Assembly (NCBI GenBank): GCA_024696005.1
Contig: JAILHF010000029.1
Location: 1 to 64,000 of the forward strand
DNA length: 64,000 bases
Origin: Lachnospiraceae bacterium
GTDB lineage: Bacteria; Bacillota; Clostridia; Lachnospirales; Lachnospiraceae
Direction: 5' to 3'
Shown in pieces: positions 17,335 through 25,762 of this stretch. A model generated the notes under the pieces. The model did not search any database. It was not told the DNA's origin and was given only the letters and a program-made list of their open reading frames with translations. Within the stretch, counting starts at the first letter, position 1. Every line of letters begins with the position of its first letter. Both the position numbers and the translations under genes were made by a program.

Positions 17335-17868
17335 ATGAAGAAAAAAGATTCCGAAAAAACCAAACTCGCAAACGCCGGCTTCTCGCTGGTTGAACTGATC
17401 ATCGTGATCGCGATCATGGCGATCATCGTCGGCATCGCGGCACCGCAGCTGATCAAGTATATCGAAAAGTCCAAGGTCACTGCGGATCTTCGCACGATGG
17501 ATGCGATTTACCAGGCCCTCATCTATGCTGCAAACGATCCCGATGTGGTCCAGGAGGATGCTTCCGTTGCGGTCATCGATTCGATGAAGTCGGCGGTCAC
17601 TCTGGAGTCGCTCGACGGGGACACCCTTTTTGCAAGAGAATTCAAGAACTCCATGGATTGGGACAAGATAGAGCAGTCCGAATACGAGAAGCTCTTTACT
17701 TCCACGCACAAGTCGGGCCTCGAGATCTACGTGCAGTACAAGGGAAGCGTCATGAACCCGATCTGCATGTGGGCAACCTACACGGATGCCACCGGCCAGA
17801 GAAAGCCGGATTACGCGCCCTCCGGTTGGGATGATCCGAACATCGACAAGGTGATCGTGATCCGATAA
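17335..17868 (+). CDS. Type IV pilin-like protein
   Basis: 177 residues. A short basic leader ends in Gly, and the prepilin cleavage site is NAG^FSLVELIIVIAIMA, with the conserved Glu at position +5 of the mature protein. A hydrophobic helix of about 22 residues follows, then a soluble domain of about 130 residues with no known family. Such proteins are processed by a PilD-type peptidase and assembled into type IV pili or pseudopili. No ATPase, platform or peptidase gene is in the window, so the pilin is an orphan locally. Only 2 bases separate it from the HAD gene, so the two are probably co-translated. ATG 17335 follows GGGGGAAGGAGTT. Confidence 0.85.
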   Translation: MKKKDSEKTKLANAGFSLVELIIVIAIMAIIVGIAAPQLIKYIEKSKVTADLRTMDAIYQALIYAANDPDVVQEDASVAVIDSMKSAVTLESLDGDTLFAREFKNSMDWDKIEQSEYEKLFTSTHKSGLEIYVQYKGSVMNPICMWATYTDATGQRKPDYAPSGWDDPNIDKVIVIR

Positions 17869-17870
17869 GC

Positions 17871-18473
17871 ATGATCAGAAACATCGTATTTGACATCGGC
17901 ATGGTCCTGGCGGATTTCCGCTGGGCCGCCTATATGCGGCAGGATCTGGGATTTTCGCCCGAGCTCGTGGACCTCTTCGGAGAGAAGGTGGTTCAGACAG
18001 AGCTTTGGGATGAGTTTGATCTTGGAGTCCGGGAAACAGACGAGATCATTGCCGACATGAAGGCCCGTGTCCCGCAGTATCCGCGGGAAGCGGACCTTTT
18101 TTTTGAACGCATCGAAGACATCGCGGTGGCTTATCCGTACAGCAGGCCCTGGCTGCAGGAGCTGAAGCAGAGAGGCTACGGCGTGTATCTTCTGTCCAAC
18201 TATCCCCGGTCCACTTATGTTGTCCACGAAAAAAAGCACTTTGACTTTGCGGCGCTGGCGGACGGAAAGGTGATCTCGGGATTTGAACGGATGAGCAAGC
18301 CCGATCCGCGGATCTACCGCCTGCTTCTGACGCGCTACGGACTGAAAGCGGAGGAGTGTGTTTTTCTGGACGACCGGGAAGTCAATATCGCCGCCGCCAT
18401 TGCGGAGGGGATGAAGGGCATCCTTTTTACGGGCTACGAAGAGGCCAGGGCAAAACTCGAAGAGCTTCTGTGA
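17871..18473 (+). CDS. HAD-family phosphatase (subclass IA)
   Basis: 200 residues. Motif I is VFDIGMVLADF (nucleophile Asp with Gly in place of the second Asp, as in YihX-like proteins), motif II LLSNYP near residue 105, motif III MSKPDPRIY near 145 and motif IV FLDDREVNI near 168. The helical cap lies between about 15 and 80. It probably hydrolyses small phosphate esters such as sugar phosphates; the substrate cannot be read from sequence. It follows the pilin gene by 2 bases with no good independent ribosome-binding site. Confidence 0.88.
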   Translation: MIRNIVFDIGMVLADFRWAAYMRQDLGFSPELVDLFGEKVVQTELWDEFDLGVRETDEIIADMKARVPQYPREADLFFERIEDIAVAYPYSRPWLQELKQRGYGVYLLSNYPRSTYVVHEKKHFDFAALADGKVISGFERMSKPDPRIYRLLLTRYGLKAEECVFLDDREVNIAAAIAEGMKGILFTGYEEARAKLEELL

Positions 18474-18487
18474 AGGGGCTCTTTTTT
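18460..18487 (+). terminator. Terminator at end of HAD gene
   Basis: AAGAGC (18460-18465) pairs with GCTCTT (18478-18483), then TTTTTT. The stem includes the last codons and stop of the HAD gene. The next start is at 18521. Confidence 0.6.
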
Positions 18488-18520
18488 GAAGCCTGAAACA
18501 GCAGGCGGGAAGGAAATAAA

Positions 18521-20218
18521 ATGAAACGACTGGAACAGCTCCTGCATGATGCGGATCACAAGCCTTATCCGGCATACAAAGCCCTGAAGGGATTTTACAG
18601 CTTCCCGGGCTTTGTGCTTTCCGTGGATCATGTCCAGGGGGATCCTTTCGCGGCACCCTCCTCTTTGAGTATCCGCATGAAAGCGCAGCAGCATGCGATC
18701 CCGCGGGACTATTATGAAGAAGCGCACAGGCGCGTCATGCTGCAGGACTTTCTGCTGCGCCGCTTTTGTCGCGAGATGGGGAGCTTCAGCAACAGGGCGA
18801 AGGGCTCGGGCAAGAGCGGAACCCTTTCGGTGAGCCGGCCGCAGCAGGAGGTGCTGGAGCGCTCGGCTCTTTGCATCGACGGAAACGACGGCAGCCTCAT
18901 CCTGCGTTTTTCGGCGGGCTTCCCGGCAGCGGGGCGGACCACGCTCGCCATGGAGCTGAAAAAGATGCTTACGGAGTATGTGCCTTCCTGCGTGAGCAGG
19001 GCACTGCTTTTTTCGACCCTTCCGAAGGAGGAGCTTTCGGAGTGGATGAAGCTGGCGGATGAGCAGAAAGCGATCCGCGGCCAGCTGAAGGAGAAGGGCC
19101 TGATCGCGTTTGTGGCAGATGGCGCGATCCTGCCGCGTCTTTCCGGCGTGGATGAGCGTCCGATGAAGGGCGCTGTTCCCTTTGTCAGTCCCGAAGCGGA
19201 CCGCGTCACGCTTTCGCTGCCCGGCGGAAAGAGCATCAGCGGCCTTGGGATCCGGAGCGGCATCACACTGATCGTCGGAGGCGGCTATCACGGCAAATCC
19301 ACGCTCCTGAAGGCTTTGGAACGCGGCGTGTACAACCACATCCCGGGAGACGGCCGCGAATACGTGATCACGGAAGAGAGCGCGATGAAGATACGATCCG
19401 AGGACGGCCGCAGCGTAAAGCAGCTGGACATCAGCGCCTTCATCCGCAACCTTCCGAACAAAAAAGACACCGTGCATTTTTCGACCGAGGATGCGAGCGG
19501 TTCCACATCCCAGGCCGCAGGTACCGTCGAGGCCGTCCTTTCGGGCGCATCGACGATTCTGATCGACGAAGATACCAGCGCGACGAACTTCCTGGTCCGG
19601 GATGCGCTGATGCAGAGCGTGATACAGCCCGAGGAAGAACCGATCATCCCCTTCCTGGGGCGCATGCGAAGCCTTTATGAGAGTTTCGGCGTCTCCACCA
19701 TCCTGGTGGCGGGGAGCTCCGGCGCTTTCTTTACGGAAGCGGATGCGGTGCTGCAGATGAAGGAATACCGACCGCTTGACATCACAAAGCAGGCAAAGGA
19801 AGCTGCCGCGCGGGAGGGGCTCGCTCCGGCTGCTTCGGAAACGCTTCCGCCCTGGAAGGACGCGCGTGTGGCTTTTCCGAACCGCGAGGTGACGGACAGC
19901 CGCAGGGTGAAGGTGCGGGGCTCCGGCACGGACAGTGTGTCGATCAACCGCGAATCCGTGGAACTGCGTTTTGTCGAACAGGTGGTGGATCACGAACAGA
20001 CCAATCTGCTCGGTGCCATGCTGCGCACGCTGGAAGAGCACTATTTTAACGGCAGGGATGCCCTGCCGCTCTGCGTGGAACATTTGCTGGAAGGGCTTCG
20101 CAGGGAAGGCTTTTCGGCTGCTGCGGACGGAAGCATCCCCGGAAACCTGGCCATGGTGCGGCCGCAGGAGCTCTGGGCGATGGTGAACCGCTATCGTTCC
20201 CTGCAGCTGGGGGGCTGA
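18521..20218 (+). CDS. Predicted ATPase of the ABC class
   Basis: 565 residues, normal for this family (COG3044 type, ABC_ATPase). The order of parts is an N-terminal domain (1-240), Walker A GGGYHGKSTLLKAL near residue 255, a signature-like FSTEDASGSTSQAAGT near 325, and Walker B STILIDEDTSATNFLVRD near 347. It has no membrane segments, so it is a soluble ABC-type ATPase and not a transporter subunit. Its cellular role is unknown. ATG 18521 follows GGAAGGAAATAAA. It is the first of three closely packed genes with rsuA and pyrC. Confidence 0.92.
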   Translation: MKRLEQLLHDADHKPYPAYKALKGFYSFPGFVLSVDHVQGDPFAAPSSLSIRMKAQQHAIPRDYYEEAHRRVMLQDFLLRRFCREMGSFSNRAKGSGKSGTLSVSRPQQEVLERSALCIDGNDGSLILRFSAGFPAAGRTTLAMELKKMLTEYVPSCVSRALLFSTLPKEELSEWMKLADEQKAIRGQLKEKGLIAFVADGAILPRLSGVDERPMKGAVPFVSPEADRVTLSLPGGKSISGLGIRSGITLIVGGGYHGKSTLLKALERGVYNHIPGDGREYVITEESAMKIRSEDGRSVKQLDISAFIRNLPNKKDTVHFSTEDASGSTSQAAGTVEAVLSGASTILIDEDTSATNFLVRDALMQSVIQPEEEPIIPFLGRMRSLYESFGVSTILVAGSSGAFFTEADAVLQMKEYRPLDITKQAKEAAAREGLAPAASETLPPWKDARVAFPNREVTDSRRVKVRGSGTDSVSINRESVELRFVEQVVDHEQTNLLGAMLRTLEEHYFNGRDALPLCVEHLLEGLRREGFSAAADGSIPGNLAMVRPQELWAMVNRYRSLQLGG

Positions 20219-20222
20219 GCAC

Positions 20223-20915
20223 ATGCGCCTGGATAAGTATCTTGCAGACATGCACATGGGCAGCCGCAGCGAAGTGAAGCAGCTGATCAGGGCCGGAAAG
20301 GTCCGGCTGCGCGGTGCGGTGGAAAAGGACCCCGGCGCGGCAGTGGGCGAAGGCGATGCCGTGGAATGCGAGGGACGTGTTCTTGAGCATCGGAAGAACT
20401 TTTATTACATGCTAAACAAACCGGCCGGCATCCTGAGCGCGACCGAGGACAGGAATCAGAAGACCGTTCTGGACCTCTTCCCGGAAAAGCTGCGCCGCGG
20501 CCTGTATCCGGTGGGACGGCTGGACAAGGACACGGTCGGGCTTTTGCTGATCACCGATGACGGCGCCCTGGGACACCGTCTGCTCTCGCCGGCGCATCAC
20601 GTGGACAAGCGATATTTCCTGCGCTGCGACCTGCCGGTTACCGAAGAGGATGCGGAGTGCTTCGCGAAGGGCATGACGCTGGCGGACGGAACGGAGTTGA
20701 TGCCGGCATCGCTGGAGCTTTCCGCGGACGGCGCCGTGATCACGATCCGGGAGGGGAAATATCATCAGATCAAGCGCATGTTTGCCGCAAGGGGAAAAGA
20801 AGTCGTATACTTAAAACGCCTTTCCATGGGGAGCCTGGTCCTGGACCCGAACCTCGCGGAAGGGGAATGGCGTGAACTGACGGAAGAAGAGATAAGGAGC
20901 ATAAAAAGTGAGTGA
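20223..20915 (+). CDS. rsuA: 16S rRNA pseudouridine synthase
   Basis: 230 residues. An S4 RNA-binding domain (1-60, starting MRLDKYLADMHMGSR) precedes a RsuA-type pseudouridine synthase domain with the catalytic GRLDKDTVGLLL near residue 98 and the conserved KYHQIKRMF near 180. RsuA makes pseudouridine 516 of 16S rRNA; the RsuA/RluB/E/F group is hard to separate by eye, so the exact target is likely but not proven. The start lies 4 bases after the previous stop and the end overlaps pyrC by 8 bases. Confidence 0.88.
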   Translation: MRLDKYLADMHMGSRSEVKQLIRAGKVRLRGAVEKDPGAAVGEGDAVECEGRVLEHRKNFYYMLNKPAGILSATEDRNQKTVLDLFPEKLRRGLYPVGRLDKDTVGLLLITDDGALGHRLLSPAHHVDKRYFLRCDLPVTEEDAECFAKGMTLADGTELMPASLELSADGAVITIREGKYHQIKRMFAARGKEVVYLKRLSMGSLVLDPNLAEGEWRELTEEEIRSIKSE

Positions 20916-22179
20916 GAAGATCCTGATCAAAAACGGAAATGTGGTAAACCCTGCCGGAGTGGGCGGGAGGCTGGATGTGCTGATCGAAGACGGAAAGATC
21001 AGCCGCATGGGGGAGATGGAGCCGGACGGCACGGAGCGCGTGATCAGCGCCTCGGGAATGGTCGTGGCCCCCGGCTTTGTGGATGTACATGTGCATTTCA
21101 GGGATCCCGGCCAGACCCGCAAGGAGGATATCGAAAGCGGTGCTGCAGCGGCGAAACGCGGCGGCTATACCTCGGTGGTGATGATGGCCAACACGCTGCC
21201 TCCCGTCGATAATGCAGAGACCCTGCGTTATGTTCTGGAAAAGGGCCGTTCGACCGGGATCAACGTTTATGCCTGTGCCACGGTGACGAAAGGGATGCAG
21301 GGGAAGGAACTTTGCGACATGGACGCGCTTCTGGCGGAGGGAGCCGTGGGATTTACCGATGACGGAAAACCCATCACGGACGAGGCCCTGGCGCGGGCCG
21401 CGATGGAAAAGACGGCAGCCCTGGGCGTGCCGATCAGCTTTCATGAGGAAGATCCTGCCTATATCGATACGCCGGGCTACAACCGCGGCGCAGCCTCGGA
21501 GCATTTCGGGATAGGCGGCGCGGACCGCATGGCCGAGATCGTGATGATCGAGCGGGACATCCGCATTGCCCTGGAGTGCGGGGCACAGATCGACATACAG
21601 CATATCAGCAGCAAAGAAGGAGTGGAACTGGTGCGCCGGGCCCGGCAAACGGCGGGCAACATCCATGCCGAAGCCACGCCCCATCACTTCAGCCTCACGG
21701 AGGAAGCCGCGATCCGTCACGGCAGCATGGCGAAGATGAACCCGCCGCTGCGTACGGAGGAAGACAGGCTTGCCATTGCAAGGGGGCTTGCGGACGGGAC
21801 GATCGAGATGATCGCCACGGATCACGCACCGCATTGTACCGATGAGAAAGAGAAGGGGCTGACCGAGGCGCCCAGCGGGATCATCGGTCTCGAGACCGCT
21901 TTGGCTTTGGGGATCGAGATGCTGGTGGATACGGGCATGCTTTCCATGGAAACGCTCGTGGAGCGGATGAGCACCGGCCCCGCGCGCATTTACGGCCTGG
22001 ATGCAGGCGTGCTGGCAGAAGGTAAGAGCGCCGATCTCGTCATTTTTGATCCGTCCGAACGCTGGATCTGCGGGGAATATGCCTCCCGCTCCTCCAACAC
22101 GCCCTTTACGGGACGTGAGATGAAGGGGAAGGTGCGGACCGTGATCTGCAAGGGAAAATTCGTTTACGAAACCCCGTGA
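20908..22179 (+). CDS. pyrC: Dihydroorotase
   Basis: 423 residues, typical of class I dihydroorotases. The metal-binding HVHFRDPGQTRKEDI lies near residue 60, with DDGKPI near 152, HISS near 232 and ATDHAPH near 307. It cyclises carbamoyl aspartate to dihydroorotate in pyrimidine synthesis. The start codon is GTG at 20908 with AAGGAG 10 bases upstream, overlapping the rsuA stop by 8 bases. The other pyr genes are not in the window. Confidence 0.95.
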   Translation: MSEKILIKNGNVVNPAGVGGRLDVLIEDGKISRMGEMEPDGTERVISASGMVVAPGFVDVHVHFRDPGQTRKEDIESGAAAAKRGGYTSVVMMANTLPPVDNAETLRYVLEKGRSTGINVYACATVTKGMQGKELCDMDALLAEGAVGFTDDGKPITDEALARAAMEKTAALGVPISFHEEDPAYIDTPGYNRGAASEHFGIGGADRMAEIVMIERDIRIALECGAQIDIQHISSKEGVELVRRARQTAGNIHAEATPHHFSLTEEAAIRHGSMAKMNPPLRTEEDRLAIARGLADGTIEMIATDHAPHCTDEKEKGLTEAPSGIIGLETALALGIEMLVDTGMLSMETLVERMSTGPARIYGLDAGVLAEGKSADLVIFDPSERWICGEYASRSSNTPFTGREMKGKVRTVICKGKFVYETP

Positions 22180-22188
22180 GTTTTATCT

Positions 22189-24000
22189 TTATTGCTGATA
22201 GGCCAGTTCTTCATACTGGCGTGAATACAGGCGGTAGTAGGCGCCTTTTTTGGCCAACAGTTCTTCGTGCGTTCCCTGCTCGATGATCTTTCCTTCATGG
22301 ACCATGAGGATCACGTCACTGTCCACGATCGTGGAGAGACGGTGGGCGATCACAAAGGAGGTACGGCCTCTGGTCACGGTGGCGATGGCGTTCTGGATCG
22401 CGCGTTCCGTGACGGTATCGATCGAGGCGGTAGCCTCATCAAGCACCAGAAGGCGGGGATCCGCCAGCAGTGCACGTGCAAAGGAGAGCAGCTGCTTTTC
22501 GCCGGTCGAGAGCATGTCGCCGCCTTCGCCGACCGCGCTGTCCAGTCCTTTTTCCATGCGGCGGACGATCCCGTCCGCGCTTACCAGTTTCAGTGCATTC
22601 CAGATCTCTTCATCGCTCGCATCCGGTTTTCCGTAGCGCAGGTTGTCGCGCACGCTGCCCGAGAACAGCCAGGGCGTCTGCAAGACATAGCCGAGATGGC
22701 TGTGCAGCCACAGCTGGCTTCGGTCCTTCGCGTCGCGTCCGTCGATCAGGACGCTGCCTTCGGTCGGCTCGAAAAAGCGGCAGAGGAGGTTTACGAGCGT
22801 GGATTTTCCCGCACCCGTTTCGCCCACGATGGCAACCGAGGATCCGCTCGGGACTTTCAGATTAAAGTGCTCCAGCACCATTTCCTCGCCGTCGGGATAG
22901 TGGAAGGAAACATCGCGGAATTCCACGTCCCCGTCAAGCGTTTCCCAGTTTTCCCGTTTCGGATGAAAGCTGTCGCCGTATTTTGCAATCACATCCTCGC
23001 GGTCGGTCACGTCACTTTTTGTTTCCAGCAGATTGGTCAGGCGTTCGATATTGACCTGCACGCTGATCAGTTCGGAGATCGTCATGATCAGCCACTGGAT
23101 CGGCTCCATGAGGTTCAGGGCATAGGTCAGAAAAGCCGAGAGCGTGCCCAGAAGGAGCAGGCCGTCACGCGTGAGCACGCCTCCCCGCCATAATACCACC
23201 GCCAGGGCAAGGCTTCCCATCATGGTCACGATGGCCGCGAACATGGACGAGTAGTGCGTGGTGCGTAGTCCGGCTTTGCGCATCTCTTCGCTTTCCTTTG
23301 CGAAATCGCGTCCGATGCGCTTTTCGATGACCAGCGTCTTTATGGCGCGCGCTCCGGTGATGCCCTCGTTGTAATTGGAGGTGATGTTGGAGTTGATCTC
23401 GCGGACGCGCCGGTTCCAGTGCACCAGCTTTTTCTGGAAGAAAGCGATCAGCAGGATCACCGGCGGCAGCAGCAGCGCGACAAAGAGCGCGAGCTTCGCG
23501 TTCAGGACGAACATCATGACCAGCACAAAGATCACATAGGAACCGTGCCAGATGATGTCCATGAGACGCCAGGCCACGAGCATGCCGATCTTTCCGGTAT
23601 CGCTCATCACGCGGGCGTGGATATAGCCCACGTTGTTCTGGTTGAAATACGAAAAGCTCAGTTCCTGCAGATGTTTGAAAGCCTGGTTGCGCAGATCACG
23701 GTCCACGTTCATCTCGACCTGCCCGCAGATGTAGGTGGTGAAGAAGTTGTCCACGACATAGAGCGTGAGCATTCCCACATACAGCGCAATGAAAAGAGGC
23801 AGTCCTTCCAGTGTGTCGTTTGCGACGAAATGATCGATGGCAAATCGGTTGTAAAGCGGGGAAACGGCGTCGATCAGACTCGACACCAGTCCCAGCGAGA
23901 CCATCAGCAGGATGCGTTTATGATATTTCCGGATAAAGGGCAGCAGCCTCGGGATCCCGAAGAAGGGGAGGCTGTGCACTTCTTCTTTCTTCTGTTTCAT
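22189..24000 (-). CDS. ABC exporter half-transporter, catalytic-site subunit
   Basis: 603 residues. A six-helix membrane domain (about 25-325) and a nucleotide-binding domain (about 365-600) with Walker A GETGAGKSTL, Walker B LLVLDEATASID and H-loop AHRLST. The Walker B glutamate is canonical (LDEATAS), but its signature is STGEKQ rather than SGGQ. Together with its upstream neighbour it forms the asymmetric pair known from BmrCD and TM287/288: one consensus and one degenerate ATP site. The start overlaps the upstream gene's stop by 4 bases. It probably exports a drug, lipid or peptide; the substrate is not predictable. Confidence 0.92.
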   Translation of the reverse strand: MKQKKEEVHSLPFFGIPRLLPFIRKYHKRILLMVSLGLVSSLIDAVSPLYNRFAIDHFVANDTLEGLPLFIALYVGMLTLYVVDNFFTTYICGQVEMNVDRDLRNQAFKHLQELSFSYFNQNNVGYIHARVMSDTGKIGMLVAWRLMDIIWHGSYVIFVLVMMFVLNAKLALFVALLLPPVILLIAFFQKKLVHWNRRVREINSNITSNYNEGITGARAIKTLVIEKRIGRDFAKESEEMRKAGLRTTHYSSMFAAIVTMMGSLALAVVLWRGGVLTRDGLLLLGTLSAFLTYALNLMEPIQWLIMTISELISVQVNIERLTNLLETKSDVTDREDVIAKYGDSFHPKRENWETLDGDVEFRDVSFHYPDGEEMVLEHFNLKVPSGSSVAIVGETGAGKSTLVNLLCRFFEPTEGSVLIDGRDAKDRSQLWLHSHLGYVLQTPWLFSGSVRDNLRYGKPDASDEEIWNALKLVSADGIVRRMEKGLDSAVGEGGDMLSTGEKQLLSFARALLADPRLLVLDEATASIDTVTERAIQNAIATVTRGRTSFVIAHRLSTIVDSDVILMVHEGKIIEQGTHEELLAKKGAYYRLYSRQYEELAYQQ

Positions 24001-25754
24001 TTCTGATCAACCTGTATATCGTAAATGTGTTTGTAGATGCCGTTCTTTTTCAGCAGTTCCTCGTGTGATCCGATCTCGGCGACATGTCCGTGGTCCAGGA
24101 CCAGGATGCGGTCGGCCTGCATCAGCGTGGTGATGCGGTGCGAGATCAGTATCATCGTCGCATCGGCCGTGCGTTCCTTCAGGGCGCTGCGGATGCGCGC
24201 GTCCGTTTCCATGTCCACCGCGGAAAGCGAATCGTCAAAGATCATGACCGGCGGGTTCTTGACCAGCAGCTGCGCGATGGCGGTGCTTTGTTTCTGGCCG
24301 CCGGAAAGCGTCACGCCGCGTTCGCCGACGAAGGTTTCGTATCCGTCCGAAAAGCGTTCGATCGTTTCTGTCAGGTCGGCTGTCCCGGCTGCCTGCTTTA
24401 CCGCGTCCATGTCCGGTTCCCCTTCCTGCGTGATCGCGATATTCTCGGCCAGGGTGCGGGAAAAGAGGAAAGATTCCTGCAATACCAGACCGATATGGCT
24501 GCGCAGCACGGGCAGCGGGATGTCACGGATGTCGCGGCCTCCGATCGTGATGCGGCCGCAATCCTCCGGCAGTTCATAGAGCCGTTCCAGCAGATACATC
24601 AGCGTGGATTTCCCGGCACCGGTGCCGCCCAGGATGCCAAGGGTCTGGCCCTGCTTCAGGGTGAAGCTCACGTCCTCGAGCACTTTGGTGTCTTTCTCAT
24701 AAGCAAAGCTCACATGATCGAAGACGATGTCGCCCGAAAGCGGTGCAGAGTCTTTATCGTCGCCGGCGTTCTCCGGCTCGGAATCCAGGATGTAGCGGAT
24801 ACGTTTGACCGAAACACCGACGCGGCTCATGTCCGAGATCACGCGCCCCAGTTCCCTGACCGGCCATGCGAGCATGCCGTTGTAGGAGACAAAAGCGATG
24901 TAGGCTCCGACGCTCAGTTCCCCGTGCACACAGAAGACCGCGCCAAAGACCGTGACCAGCATGATCTGCAGCCCGGTGATGAAATCATTCGAGCACCAGA
25001 AAGCGGAGAGCCAGCCCATCAGGCGGATCCACATCCGCGTGTAGCCGTCGTTCTGCTTTTCAAAACGTTCCCGTTCGTAGATCTCGCGTCCGAACGCGCG
25101 CACGACGCGCACGCCGGTCAGGTTTTCCTGTGCGATCGCCGAAAGCAGGCCTTCCTCCTCATCGGCCTTCTGAAAAGCATTGCCGATGCGGTTGTGAAAG
25201 AAGAGCGAATACAGGATCACGACCGGGATAAAGACGCCGGAAACAAAGGCAAGGCGCCCGTCGATGCGGATCATGAAGAACATGGCCATCACGATCAGGA
25301 GCCCGATGCGGAACAGGGCGGTCATCTGCTCGCTCAGGAAGTTCCGTACGGTCTCCACATCGGAGGTGCAGCGCTGAATGATGTCGCCGGTGTGGTTCGC
25401 GTTGTACCAGGAAAAAGGCAGCCGCTGGATATGGTCAAAGAGCCTGTCGCGCAGCCGCTTGATCAGGCGTTCCGTTCCGAAGATGTTGCACATGCGGTAA
25501 AGGTAGCGGAAGAGCGCTGCCAGCAGGGCGATCACGACGACCAGGAGTGCGATGAGGTAAAGATGCGAACGCAAAAACGACACCCCGCCGGTCTTTTCGA
25601 TGAGGGATGCAACGAAATCAGGCAGCGTTCCGTCCGTACCGAGGACACAGTCCACGGTATACTGCACCACTTTGGGGTTTATCATATCCAGGAACGCTGC
25701 AAAAAGGGAGAATACGACTCCCAGGAAAAAATATCTTTTGCAGGATTTAAACAT
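23997..25754 (-). CDS. ABC exporter half-transporter, degenerate-site subunit
   Basis: 585 residues. A membrane domain (1-300) begins almost at once with the first helix (KRYFFLGVVFSLFAAFLDM), and a nucleotide-binding domain (about 340-580) has Walker A GGTGAGKSTL, a canonical signature LSGGQKQ and Walker B VMIFDDSLSAVD. The catalytic Glu after Walker B is Asp here, as in the degenerate subunit of heterodimeric exporters. It complements the next gene, which has the Glu but a weak signature. The gene starts 8 bases after the FG-repeat protein stop, with no clear ribosome-binding site, so it may depend on translation of that gene. Confidence 0.92.
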   Translation of the reverse strand: MFKSCKRYFFLGVVFSLFAAFLDMINPKVVQYTVDCVLGTDGTLPDFVASLIEKTGGVSFLRSHLYLIALLVVVIALLAALFRYLYRMCNIFGTERLIKRLRDRLFDHIQRLPFSWYNANHTGDIIQRCTSDVETVRNFLSEQMTALFRIGLLIVMAMFFMIRIDGRLAFVSGVFIPVVILYSLFFHNRIGNAFQKADEEEGLLSAIAQENLTGVRVVRAFGREIYERERFEKQNDGYTRMWIRLMGWLSAFWCSNDFITGLQIMLVTVFGAVFCVHGELSVGAYIAFVSYNGMLAWPVRELGRVISDMSRVGVSVKRIRYILDSEPENAGDDKDSAPLSGDIVFDHVSFAYEKDTKVLEDVSFTLKQGQTLGILGGTGAGKSTLMYLLERLYELPEDCGRITIGGRDIRDIPLPVLRSHIGLVLQESFLFSRTLAENIAITQEGEPDMDAVKQAAGTADLTETIERFSDGYETFVGERGVTLSGGQKQSTAIAQLLVKNPPVMIFDDSLSAVDMETDARIRSALKERTADATMILISHRITTLMQADRILVLDHGHVAEIGSHEELLKKNGIYKHIYDIQVDQK

Positions 25755-25762
25755 TTTTATTC

